Part shown: piece after piece, positions 1 through 6,676 of the stretch
How the letters are laid out: each line of letters starts with the position of its first letter
How positions within the stretch are numbered: the first letter of the stretch is position 1
Assembly: GCA_031273285.1 (NCBI GenBank)
Contig: JAISSE010000005.1
Span: forward strand, 1 to 7,177
Length of the DNA stretch: 7,177 bases
Origin: Prevotellaceae bacterium
Lineage (GTDB): Bacteria; Bacteroidota; Bacteroidia; Bacteroidales; UBA932
Reading direction: 5' to 3'
Translations under genes and position numbers: made by a program
Notes under the pieces: model-generated
What the model saw: only the letters and a program-made list of their open reading frames with translations
Databases searched by the model: none
Told to the model about the DNA's origin: nothing

Positions 1-870
1 GTGAAACGGAAACTCGGCGAACTGAAAAATATTCCGGAGGACAGAATATTTGTCGGCAACGGAAGCGATGAAGTGATTGATTTGGTCTTCAGAATATTTT
101 GCAGTCCGGGAACAGACAAAGCCATGTGTTTCCCGCCGACTTACGGCATGTACAAAGTGTCTGCCGAAATCAACGACGCAGAGATGATTGAAATACCTTT
201 ACGCGAAGATTTTCAGATAAATTTGCCGGCTTTGACTCCCTTTCTTGACGACGTGCATCTTAAAATAATTTTCATCTGTTCGCCGAACAATCCTACGGGT
301 AATCTCATCAAACCCGACGACATCAGGTTTATTGCGGAGAATTTCAACGGCATCGTGTTTATCGACGAGGCTTACATTGATTTTGCCGGCTCGCAGTCGT
401 TTGTATCCGAAACGGACAAATATCCCAATATCATTGTTGCACAGACATTCAGCAAAAGCAGAGCGCTGGCTTCGGCAAGAATCGGACTTGCGTATTCGAA
501 TCCGGAAATCATCGCTTACTTTAACAGGGTCAAAGCGCCGTATAACGTCAGCGGACTTAATCAGCAGGCTGCTTTCGACGCGCTTGTGAACGAAGAGGAA
601 TTTCGCAGCCGCAAAGCCGCCATTCTCGAAGAAAAACAGAGACTGCGGAGAGAACTGTCCGAAATTCCTTCAATCAGGCGGGTTTATCATTCCGACGCCA
701 ATTTCTTTCTGGTCGAAACGGACGACGCCGACAGAATATACTCGGAACTGATTGCCATGAAAATCGTAACCCGCAACCGCAGTTCCGTAATAAATAACTG
801 CATAAGAATAACAGTCGGAACACCCGCCGAAAATACCGCTCTGCTGGAGGCTCTCAAAAAAATCCGGTAA
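1..870 (+). CDS. hisC: Histidinol-phosphate aminotransferase, 5' partial
   Basis: PLP-dependent fold-type I aminotransferase that converts imidazole acetol phosphate plus glutamate to histidinol phosphate in cytoplasmic histidine synthesis. Counting from the first codon in the window, visible motifs are NGSDE (20-24), PPTYGMY (45-51), the SPNNPTG loop (94-100), DEAYIDF with cofactor-contacting Asp122 and Tyr125, TFSK with the Schiff-base Lys152, Arg160, and C-terminal RITVGTPAEN with substrate-binding Arg269. All key residues are present. Only 289 residues are visible against about 345-356 for the family, so the first 60 or so residues lie outside the window and the GTG at position 1 is probably an internal valine codon. 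PPTYGMY and RITVGT favour HisC over the related CobD. The LAG after the lysine motif reads LAS, a mild departure. No hisB follows; the next gene is convergent. Confidence 0.93.
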   Translation: MKRKLGELKNIPEDRIFVGNGSDEVIDLVFRIFCSPGTDKAMCFPPTYGMYKVSAEINDAEMIEIPLREDFQINLPALTPFLDDVHLKIIFICSPNNPTGNLIKPDDIRFIAENFNGIVFIDEAYIDFAGSQSFVSETDKYPNIIVAQTFSKSRALASARIGLAYSNPEIIAYFNRVKAPYNVSGLNQQAAFDALVNEEEFRSRKAAILEEKQRLRRELSEIPSIRRVYHSDANFFLVETDDADRIYSELIAMKIVTRNRSSVINNCIRITVGTPAENTALLEALKKIR

Positions 871-878
871 TCGAGTGA

Positions 879-927
879 GTTGAGAGTTGAGAGTTGAGAG
901 TTGAGAATTGAGAATTGAGAGTTGAAT
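879..927 (+). repeat. Tandem 7-bp repeat, GTTGAGA type
   Basis: Seven consecutive heptamers: four exact GTTGAGA (879-906), two ATTGAGA (907-920) and a decayed GTTGAAT (921-927). The array begins 8 bp after the hisC stop codon and forms the left arm of the larger palindrome. With no spacers and such a short unit, it is a simple-sequence array rather than a CRISPR. Confidence 0.9.
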
Positions 928-1012
928 TAAAAATCACGAATTTTAAGGATTTGCGCAGATATCTTAATTTGTCCGAATATCTTATAATATTTTCGGATAT
1001 CTCATTAAATAT

Positions 1013-1026
1013 ATCGTAAATCGTAA
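1013..1026 (+). repeat. Two-copy 7-bp repeat ATCGTAA
   Basis: Two exact adjacent copies of ATCGTAA (1013-1019 and 1020-1026). The unit differs in sequence from the GTTGAGA arrays but has the same 7-bp length, and the second copy runs into the inner arm of the palindrome at 1021-1037. Confidence 0.6.
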
Positions 1027-1066
1027 TTTTTAATTGACTGCGTCGAACTTACGTTTCGCAATTCAC

Positions 1067-1087
1067 TCTCAACTCTCAACTCTCAAC
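1067..1087 (-). repeat. Tandem 7-bp repeat, TCTCAAC (inverted copy)
   Basis: Three exact TCTCAAC units, the reverse complement of GTTGAGA, preceded by a degenerate stretch from 1061. The last base of the array is the first base of the plus-strand CTA that forms the peptidase TAG stop codon, so the array abuts the coding region without gap. Confidence 0.88.
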
Positions 1088-3138
1088 TATTTCAGTCCGC
1101 TGCGAATTAGTAGTGCCTCGATTGAAGGTTCCTGTTTGCGAAATCGAAGATACAGCTGCATCGGGTCTTCGGAGCCTCCTTTGGCAAGGATATTATTTTT
1201 GAACGATTCGGCAGTGGCTTTATCAAAAATCCCGTTTTGTTTGAATACCGAAAAAGCGTCCGCATCAAGCACTTCCGACCACTTGTAGCTGTAATATCCG
1301 GCGGCATATCCTCCCGAAAAAACATGTGCAAACGAAGAACTTATCAGGTCTCCGTCCACCGCCGGCAATACGCTCGTTTCTTTTGTCGCGTCCTTCTCAA
1401 AATCGAATATATCCTGTTCGAGAGGAATCTCACGGGTATGGTAAGCCATATCCAGACGACCGAAATTCAGCTGTCGCACAGTCGCATATCCTTCCATAAA
1501 ATTCCGGCTTTCGACAATCCTGCCGACAAGTTCCGCCGGAATTTTCTCGCCTGTCCGATAATGCCGGGCAAAAATATCGAGAAAATCTTTTTCCACACAG
1601 AAATTCTCCATAAGTTGCGAAGGCAGTTCCACAAAATCGCGGTAAACATTTGTTCCCGACAGACTTTCGTATGTGATTTCGGAAAGTATTCCGTGCAAAC
1701 CGTGTCCAAATTCGTGTAAAAATGTTTCCACTTCGTAAAATGTCAATAACGAGGGTTTGGATTCCGTCGGTTTCGTGAAATTGCAAACCAGCGAAACCAC
1801 AGGGCGCTGTTCTTCACCGTTTACATTCGACTGTTCCCTGAAATTTGTCATCCACGCGCCGCCGCTTTTTCCCTCGCGCGGAAAAAAATCGAGATAGAGT
1901 ACCGCCAGAAACCTGCCGTCTTCGGCGGTTACCTTGTATGCCCTGACGTCGGGATGATAAAGAGGTATATCCGTTTGCAGTTCATAATTAAGCCCGTACA
2001 GGATATTCGACAGTTTAAAAACACCTTCCACAACATTTTCCAGCCTGAAATACGGACGGGTCGTTTCGTCGTCAAGATTATATTTCGACGCTTTCAGTTT
2101 TTCGGAATAATAGCTTAAATCCCAGGGCATAATCCTGAAATTTGCTCCCTGCGATTCGGCGAATTTCCGTATCGTCTCCAGTTCTTTTTCGGCAACTGGT
2201 TTTGCCGCCGCAATCAGACTGTCGAGAAGATTATTCACCGATTTGATATTCTTAGCCATCGTTCTTTTCAGCGAAAATTCGGCATACGACTTGTAGCCCA
2301 GCAAATTCGCCATTTGCAGCCGCAGATTGGCTATCTGTTTGACAATGTCTGTATTCGATTTTTCGCCCGATGTTGCTTTCGAGTTGTAGGCACGGTATAT
2401 TTTTTCTCTTAACTCTCTGTTGTCGGCATATTTAAGGAAAGGCATACAGCTTGGCTGATGCAGCGTAAACAGCAGACCGTCGAGGTTTCGGCTTTTCGCT
2501 TCTTCGCGGGCGGCGTCGACTATTCCTTCCGGCAGCCCCCTAATATCCTGTTCATCGGTTATGTGCAGTGTGTAACTGTTTGTTGCGGCAAGCACGTTCT
2601 GTCCGAAAGTTAATGTCAGCAGGGCAAGCTGTTCGGATATTTCTCTGAACTGCTTTTTATCCGTTTCGGAAAGATTTGCTCCGTTTCCGACAAAATTGGA
2701 ATATGTTTCTTCAAGAAGCATTTTTTGCTCGCCGGTCAAATCCGACGAATCCGAAGTATTTTTTTTCACTTCTCTGATTTTTGCAAACAATTTTTCGTTG
2801 AGATATAAATCGTTGCCGAATTTTGTAAGCAAAGGGGATACTTCCCGAGCAACGGTTTGCAGAGTGTCGTTTGTTTCGGCTTCTTCCATGTTGAAAAACA
2901 CGGCGGAGATGCGTTTCAGCTGTTTGCCGGCAAGTTCGAGGGCAACCACAGTATTTTCAAACGTCGGATTTTCATTATTTTCGGCGATGGCGTCTATTTC
3001 CGCTTCCGCGTTTTTTATGGCGGTTTTGAATGCGGGCAAATAATGCTCGTTTTTTATCTGTCCGAAAGGAGGAGTTTGGAAAGGCGTATTCCAATCCGTC
3101 AATAAAGGATTAGTTTCGTTAATGTTACAGGAAATCAT
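1087..3138 (-). CDS. dcp: M3-family zinc metallopeptidase, peptidyl-dipeptidase Dcp type
   Basis: Cytoplasmic zinc peptidase that in this family removes dipeptides from the C-termini of short peptides during peptide turnover. The 683-residue product matches the usual length (E. coli Dcp about 681). The zinc site is HEFGH at 475-479: His475, His479 and catalytic Glu476, with the third ligand Glu504, 25 residues on, in DFVELPSQ. The SGTNVYRDF segment (494-502) resembles Dcp more than oligopeptidase A. Near the C-terminus GGYAAGYYSYKW (609-620) supplies the conserved substrate-binding tyrosines. The helical N-terminal part begins with the typical NPLL..WNTPF..PPF. The frame is closed by a stop at 3160-3162, only eight codons before the ATG, so no signal peptide can be hidden upstream. 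No Shine-Dalgarno is seen. It is divergent from the acyltransferase operon and convergent with hisC. The Dcp versus general oligopeptidase call is by resemblance. Confidence 0.93.
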   Translation of the reverse strand: MISCNINETNPLLTDWNTPFQTPPFGQIKNEHYLPAFKTAIKNAEAEIDAIAENNENPTFENTVVALELAGKQLKRISAVFFNMEEAETNDTLQTVAREVSPLLTKFGNDLYLNEKLFAKIREVKKNTSDSSDLTGEQKMLLEETYSNFVGNGANLSETDKKQFREISEQLALLTLTFGQNVLAATNSYTLHITDEQDIRGLPEGIVDAAREEAKSRNLDGLLFTLHQPSCMPFLKYADNRELREKIYRAYNSKATSGEKSNTDIVKQIANLRLQMANLLGYKSYAEFSLKRTMAKNIKSVNNLLDSLIAAAKPVAEKELETIRKFAESQGANFRIMPWDLSYYSEKLKASKYNLDDETTRPYFRLENVVEGVFKLSNILYGLNYELQTDIPLYHPDVRAYKVTAEDGRFLAVLYLDFFPREGKSGGAWMTNFREQSNVNGEEQRPVVSLVCNFTKPTESKPSLLTFYEVETFLHEFGHGLHGILSEITYESLSGTNVYRDFVELPSQLMENFCVEKDFLDIFARHYRTGEKIPAELVGRIVESRNFMEGYATVRQLNFGRLDMAYHTREIPLEQDIFDFEKDATKETSVLPAVDGDLISSSFAHVFSGGYAAGYYSYKWSEVLDADAFSVFKQNGIFDKATAESFKNNILAKGGSEDPMQLYLRFRKQEPSIEALLIRSGLK

Positions 3139-3274
3139 GCCGATTATAATTAATTTTGATTAAAAAATTCCGTTTTTCGGAAGAAAACAATATTTCCGAT
3201 ACTTTCATATTATATTATGTTTTTCAAACTATTAACAGTCCTGGTATGTCCTGTGAAAAGTCTGAATTTTCGTG

Positions 3275-3282
3275 CAAAGTTA
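3275..3282 (-). promoter_or_regulatory. Candidate -7 promoter element for the peptidase gene
   Basis: Read on the minus strand this is TAACTTTG, an exact fit to the Bacteroidetes -7 consensus TAnnTTTG. It would start transcription about 130 bases before the peptidase ATG. No TTTG lies at the expected 19-21 bp upstream; the nearest is only 11 bp away. The call therefore rests on the -7 box alone. Confidence 0.45.
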
Positions 3283-3563
3283 CACATTTTTCGCAAATAC
3301 GTCGCTATCCCCGTGTAAAAAGCACGGCAATCCATTTTGTGTCGAATCGGGAGTTTCGACCTGTACGAAAAAAATCGAATCCCGAAAAATCCTCCGGGAC
3401 CATGTTTTGACGGGATGACAGGTTTTTTATTTCCGAAAATACATTGCATTTGCGATATATTCGAATTGAAAACCGACAAAGCCCGTTTGCATTGTTTAAC
3501 AGTGATAAATAATGACAAAACATCCCGACGCCAGCGGGAGAAAATAAACTCGCTGAAAACTTT

Positions 3564-3595
3564 TTTGGTGTTTCCGGTTTTCTTTCTTACCTTTG
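3564..3595 (+). promoter_or_regulatory. Bacteroidetes-type promoter of the acyltransferase operon
   Basis: A -33 TTTG (3564-3567) is followed after exactly 20 bp by TACCTTTG (3588-3595), matching the Bacteroidetes primary-sigma consensus TTTG-N19-21-TAnnTTTG. Transcription would start near 3601, leaving a short A/T-rich leader of roughly 50-65 bases before the acyltransferase start codon. This is the only strong promoter I see upstream of the three plus-strand genes, which supports one transcript. Confidence 0.78.
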
Positions 3596-3650
3596 CCCCC
3601 CAAATTATTGTTGGTAATGCCGTAGTACTATAAAAAACAAAAGCATAGAA

Positions 3651-5060
3651 ATGAGACAGCGCATAATGGAAGAAAATAAAACCGTCAAGTTGCCAAGCGG
3701 GCGAAAAGGTTTGTTATACAGGATGTTCAAGCAATATGTATGGCTTGCTCATTCCGTATATTACAGGAAAATTTATTTTCTCGACAAGGAAAATATACCT
3801 GAAAACGCACCGGCGATGGTTGTGTCCGACCATCAGAACAGTTTGAACGACGCTCTGGCACTGGTTCTGGCAATCAATAAGCACGGGAAAAGAAAAATCA
3901 GAGCGATTGCTCGCGCCGATGCGTTTGATTATCCCGTTTTCGGGACTATTTTCCGCGGAATAGGGATAATGCCGGCTTTCCGTTTGCTGTATCAGGGGAT
4001 AGGAAGCCTCTCGAACAATGCCGACACTTTCGCCAAAGCAAATCACGAACTGTTGAACAACGGACTCATAATCATATATCCCGAAGCTGGGCATCAGGAT
4101 AAAAGATGGCTGGGACGGTTTTCATACGGATATGTGCGGCTTGCTCTTGAAACGGCGGAAAAAAGCAATTTCGAAAAAGAAATATTCATCGTGCCTTCAT
4201 GCAATCATTATTCGGATTATTTCAACATACGCGAAGACATACTCATCAAGTTCGGAAAACCCGTCTCATTGAAGCCTTATTATGAGCTGTATAAGGAAAA
4301 ACACAGAACCGCCCAGAGAGAAGCAAATAAGGCGGTCAGAGACAGGGTCGCTGAAATGATGCTCAATATCACGGATTTGGACAACTATGAAGCGATAGAT
4401 TTTCTGAGAAACACTTACGGAATTAAATATGCGGAAACCAACGGTTTCGATTCCGGCAAACTTCCCGAAAAACTGTTGTCGGACAAACAGTTTGTCGAAC
4501 GTTTGAATACATTGAAAACATCCGGAAAAGAAAACGAGATACAGCATGTTTACGATGATGCGACTTTTTTGAATAGTGAAATTAAAAAGTTGAAAATCAG
4601 GGATGAGTTTTTTGACAAAAAAACTTCGTGTACGAAAATTATTCTCATGGCATTACTGTTTGCAGTATTATTTCCGCTTTATCTTGCCGCGTTCATATCC
4701 AATATACTGGTCATTTATCCGCCGAAACTGGTGAACAGGAAAATAAGCGATGAAATGCTGCACGGAACCATTACCTTAGTGCTTAGCGTGTTGATAACAA
4801 TACCATTGTCGAACATCATCATTTTTTTCTCCGCGTGGGCAATCACCGGCTCGATACCGGTTGCTCTGGCCTGTCTGGTTTGTTTGCCGTTTTTGTTTAT
4901 ATTCGTGATATGGTACGGCAAGGCTTGGAACAGGTGGAAAAGTCGGATTGAGTTTCGTAAACTTTTCAAAAACGGCAAATTGAAAAAATTGATCGATGTC
5001 AGAACACGTATTCACGAAACCCTTGATAAACTGCTGACAACAGGAAAAGAACAAAATTAA
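3651..5060 (+). CDS. PlsC-like lysophospholipid acyltransferase with C-terminal membrane domain
   Basis: Acyltransferase of the PlsC/LPLAT superfamily, expected to move an acyl group from acyl-ACP or acyl-CoA to a lipid or other hydroxyl acceptor at the inner membrane. The catalytic box is SDHQNSLNDALAL with His61 and Asp67, an H-X5-D spacing where classic PlsC has H-X4-D. YPEAGHQ (143-149) corresponds to the acceptor-binding PEG motif, and KRWLGRFSYGYVRLALE (151-167) to the block after it. IVPSCNHYSDY (180-190) and a FGKPV stretch (201-205) close the domain. After a charged helical linker, three hydrophobic segments lie near 328-356, 373-398 and 401-423. The 469-residue length is about twice a minimal PlsC. 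A second in-frame ATG at 3666 (Met6) is an equally plausible start. It leads the operon; the next gene starts 9 bp after its stop. The acceptor is unknown. Confidence 0.85.
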   Translation: MRQRIMEENKTVKLPSGRKGLLYRMFKQYVWLAHSVYYRKIYFLDKENIPENAPAMVVSDHQNSLNDALALVLAINKHGKRKIRAIARADAFDYPVFGTIFRGIGIMPAFRLLYQGIGSLSNNADTFAKANHELLNNGLIIIYPEAGHQDKRWLGRFSYGYVRLALETAEKSNFEKEIFIVPSCNHYSDYFNIREDILIKFGKPVSLKPYYELYKEKHRTAQREANKAVRDRVAEMMLNITDLDNYEAIDFLRNTYGIKYAETNGFDSGKLPEKLLSDKQFVERLNTLKTSGKENEIQHVYDDATFLNSEIKKLKIRDEFFDKKTSCTKIILMALLFAVLFPLYLAAFISNILVIYPPKLVNRKISDEMLHGTITLVLSVLITIPLSNIIIFFSAWAITGSIPVALACLVCLPFLFIFVIWYGKAWNRWKSRIEFRKLFKNGKLKKLIDVRTRIHETLDKLLTTGKEQN

Positions 5061-5069
5061 GTAATACAG

Positions 5070-6293
5070 ATGAAACAAAGAGTTGTAATCACAGGTATGG
5101 GAATTTATTCTTGCTTGGGGAAAAATCTTGAAGAAGTATCCAAATCTCTGTACGAAGGAAAATCGGGGATTATTTTCGACCGTTCACGTAAAGAACTTGG
5201 ATTTCGTTCGGGATTGACAGCCAGCCTGGAAACCCCCAATCTGAAAGGCGTTCTTAGCCGTAACCAGCGTGTGTATATGGCAGAACAATGTAATTATGCA
5301 TATCTTGCAACGGACGAAGCTCTGAAAAACGCAAAAATAGACCGCGATTATCTTGCCGCTCACGAAGTCGGTTTACTGTATGGAAACGACAGCAGCGCCG
5401 ACGCCGTAATGAAAAGTATTGATACTATGCGCGAAAAGAAAGACACGACAATGATAGGTTCCGGCGCAATATTTCAATCGATGAATTCAACCGTAACGAT
5501 GAATCTTTCATGTATTTTCAAACTTAAAGGCATCAATTTGACCATTTCCGGAGCCTGCGCCAGCGGTTCTCACGCAATAGGACTTGGGAGGATGCTGATT
5601 CAGGCGGGATTGCAGGATTGTGTTGTCTGCGGTGGTGCACAGGAAGTAAATCCCTACTCTATAGGAAGTTTCGATGGCATCAACGCATTCTCCATACGTG
5701 AAAACGAACCGGAAAAGGCTTCACGTCCATTCGACAGGGACAGAGACGGTTTGGTACCCGGCGGCGGCGCAGCAACGGTTATAATCGAAAGCTATGAGTC
5801 GGCGGTAAAACGCGGAGCGCCTGTTTTGGCGGAAATTACCGGATACGGATTTTCGTCCAATGGCGACCATATTTCGGTACCCAATGTCGACGGACCAAGT
5901 CGTTCGCTGCAAATGGCTATCAACGAGGCTGGCATAGATATTCGCACCATAGGATACATCAATGCGCACGCCACATCCACACCTGTTGGCGATGCCAATG
6001 AGGCTAAGGCTATTGCGAATGTATTCGGCGACCATAAACCGGAAATAACTTCAACAAAATCAATGACGGGACACGAAATGTGGATGGCGGGTGCAAGCGA
6101 GATAATATATTCGATGCTGATGATGAAAAACGGATTCATTGCCCCGAATTTGAATTTCGAAAATCCCGACGATGATTCGGTTAAATTGAATATTCCGGTT
6201 AAAAGGGTAGAAAAAATTTTCGATACTTTTCTGTCGAACTCATTCGGCTTCGGCGGAACTAATTCGACACTAATAGTAAAGAATATCAAATAA
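5070..6293 (+). CDS. Beta-ketoacyl-[ACP] synthase, FabB/FabF (KAS I/II) type
   Basis: Thiolase-fold condensing enzyme that joins an acyl chain to malonyl-ACP with loss of carbon dioxide. The triad is complete: Cys163 in SGACASGSHAIG, His300 in NAHATSTPVGD and His335 in TKSMTGHE, with the supporting Lys330 and the terminal SFGFGGTN loop (391-398). It should therefore be an active synthase and not a chain-length-factor homologue. Length (407) and the FDRDRDG, NGFIAPN and SNSFGFGGTN blocks recall E. coli FabB (406 residues). After His335 the usual L-G-A-A-G reads M-W-M-A-G (337-341), a departure near the acyl pocket. It starts 9 bp after the acyltransferase stop and is followed by an ACP gene; fabD, fabG and fabH are absent nearby. 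A specialised synthase is likelier than the housekeeping one, so no fab symbol is given. Confidence 0.92.
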   Translation: MKQRVVITGMGIYSCLGKNLEEVSKSLYEGKSGIIFDRSRKELGFRSGLTASLETPNLKGVLSRNQRVYMAEQCNYAYLATDEALKNAKIDRDYLAAHEVGLLYGNDSSADAVMKSIDTMREKKDTTMIGSGAIFQSMNSTVTMNLSCIFKLKGINLTISGACASGSHAIGLGRMLIQAGLQDCVVCGGAQEVNPYSIGSFDGINAFSIRENEPEKASRPFDRDRDGLVPGGGAATVIIESYESAVKRGAPVLAEITGYGFSSNGDHISVPNVDGPSRSLQMAINEAGIDIRTIGYINAHATSTPVGDANEAKAIANVFGDHKPEITSTKSMTGHEMWMAGASEIIYSMLMMKNGFIAPNLNFENPDDDSVKLNIPVKRVEKIFDTFLSNSFGFGGTNSTLIVKNIK

Positions 6294-6314
6294 TTGTAAT
6301 ATATATAGCAATCA

Positions 6315-6563
6315 ATGGAAAAGACAGAATTGATTAATAAGGTAAATGAAGCGTTAGCCGAAGAGTTTGAAATAGAAATATCAACACTTATTCCCGATGC
6401 GAATATTAAAGATACTCTGGATATTGACAGCTTGGGATTGGTAGATATGGTAGCTCTTGTCGAGAGTTTGTTCGGCGTTAAAATACAGGCACAAGAAATT
6501 ACGAGTATCCTGACGTTTGAAAATCTGTATGATTATATCTACAAAAATATTAACGGCAAATGA
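6315..6563 (+). CDS. Acyl carrier protein
   Basis: Small acidic four-helix carrier of 82 residues, the normal size for a discrete ACP. The phosphopantetheine attachment site is Ser39 in DIDSLGLVDMV, followed by helix II (VDMVALVESLFGVKI) and a closing TFENLYDYIYKNI helix. The holo-protein would carry the growing acyl chain as a thioester for the synthase encoded 21 bp upstream, and possibly present it to the acyltransferase. The site reads DSLGLVDM instead of the DSLDxVEL of housekeeping AcpP, which suggests a dedicated ACP. It is the last gene of the operon; a hairpin lies about 65 bp downstream. The leader is A/T-rich with no clear ribosome-binding site, and this ATG gives a normal ACP N-terminus. 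Confidence 0.92.
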   Translation: MEKTELINKVNEALAEEFEIEISTLIPDANIKDTLDIDSLGLVDMVALVESLFGVKIQAQEITSILTFENLYDYIYKNINGK

Positions 6564-6629
6564 AGTCTGAATCTGTTTAGCGGCGCGTCAATCAGCCCTG
6601 TTGGGACGATATTATAACGTATTTGAATA

Positions 6630-6660
6630 ACCGCAATAAAATTGCGGTGTATCCTATTTT
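6630..6660 (+). terminator. Probable rho-independent terminator after the ACP gene
   Basis: A perfect 8-bp stem, ACCGCAAT (6630-6637) with ATTGCGGT (6641-6648), closes on an AAA loop and is followed a few bases later by a T-rich tract around 6656-6661. It would end the acyltransferase-KAS-ACP transcript. The tract does not begin directly at the stem base, which lowers confidence. On the minus strand the same stem lies just past the nuclease stop but has a poorer T tract. Confidence 0.5.
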
Positions 6661-6676
6661 TGGTATTTTCGGAGAT

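Larger units (their letters stand above)
878..1088. repeat. Nested inverted-repeat element between convergent genes
   Basis: Positions 878-901 are the exact reverse complement of 1065-1088, giving a 24-bp perfect outer stem. Inside it, 923-939 and 1021-1037 are complementary at 15 of 17 positions, and 972-980 pairs with 989-997 at 8 of 9 around an A/T-rich loop. The whole stretch is therefore an imperfect, nested palindrome of about 210 bp that fills the space between hisC and the peptidase gene; its right edge touches the peptidase stop codon. Its place between two converging genes fits a bidirectional terminator, or a small palindromic repeat of REP or MITE type. No coding capacity is evident. 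The complementarity is directly seen; the role is inferred. Confidence 0.75.
3139..3650. other. 512-bp divergent intergenic region
   Basis: Separates the peptidase (minus) from the acyltransferase operon (plus). It holds a probable promoter for each side. Between them are several short complementary segments: GTCGAA 3341-3346 with TTCGAC 3355-3360, TCCCG 3380-3384 with CGGGA 3395-3399, and TCCCG 3523-3527 with CGGGA 3535-3539. Short open frames occur on both strands, but they start without promoter context and encode nothing I recognise. I see no tRNA, no rRNA and no recognisable riboswitch. Confidence 0.6.

Noticed and set aside
879..1087. CRISPR array
   Set aside because: The repeats are 7 bp with no spacers and are arranged as inverted arrays; no cas gene is nearby.
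1237..1719. 160-residue open frame on the plus strand inside the peptidase gene
   Set aside because: It lies fully opposite a gene with intact catalytic motifs, has no recognisable domain, and is Cys/Arg/His-rich in the way antisense frames are.
3127..3138. MISC at the peptidase N-terminus as a lipoprotein lipobox
   Set aside because: There is no hydrophobic segment before the cysteine, and an in-frame stop eight codons upstream excludes a longer signal-bearing start.
3380..3399. TCCCG/CGGGA hairpin as a terminator
   Set aside because: No gene ends nearby on either strand, the stem is only 5 bp and no T tract follows directly.
3156..3633. Short open frames of 72-102 residues in the divergent intergenic region
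   Set aside because: They overlap one another on both strands, run across the candidate promoters and encode no recognisable motif.
3596..3650. Riboswitch or attenuator in the operon leader
   Set aside because: The leader is only about 50 bases, A/T-rich and without a convincing stem.
5792..6289. 165-residue open frame on the minus strand inside the KAS gene
   Set aside because: Opposite a clearly coding region; no promoter, start context or recognisable motif.
6588..6606. Small CCC/GGG hairpin in GCCCTGTTGGGAC as a second terminator or repeat end
   Set aside because: The stem is only about three G-C pairs with no T tract; without other copies to compare it cannot be supported.
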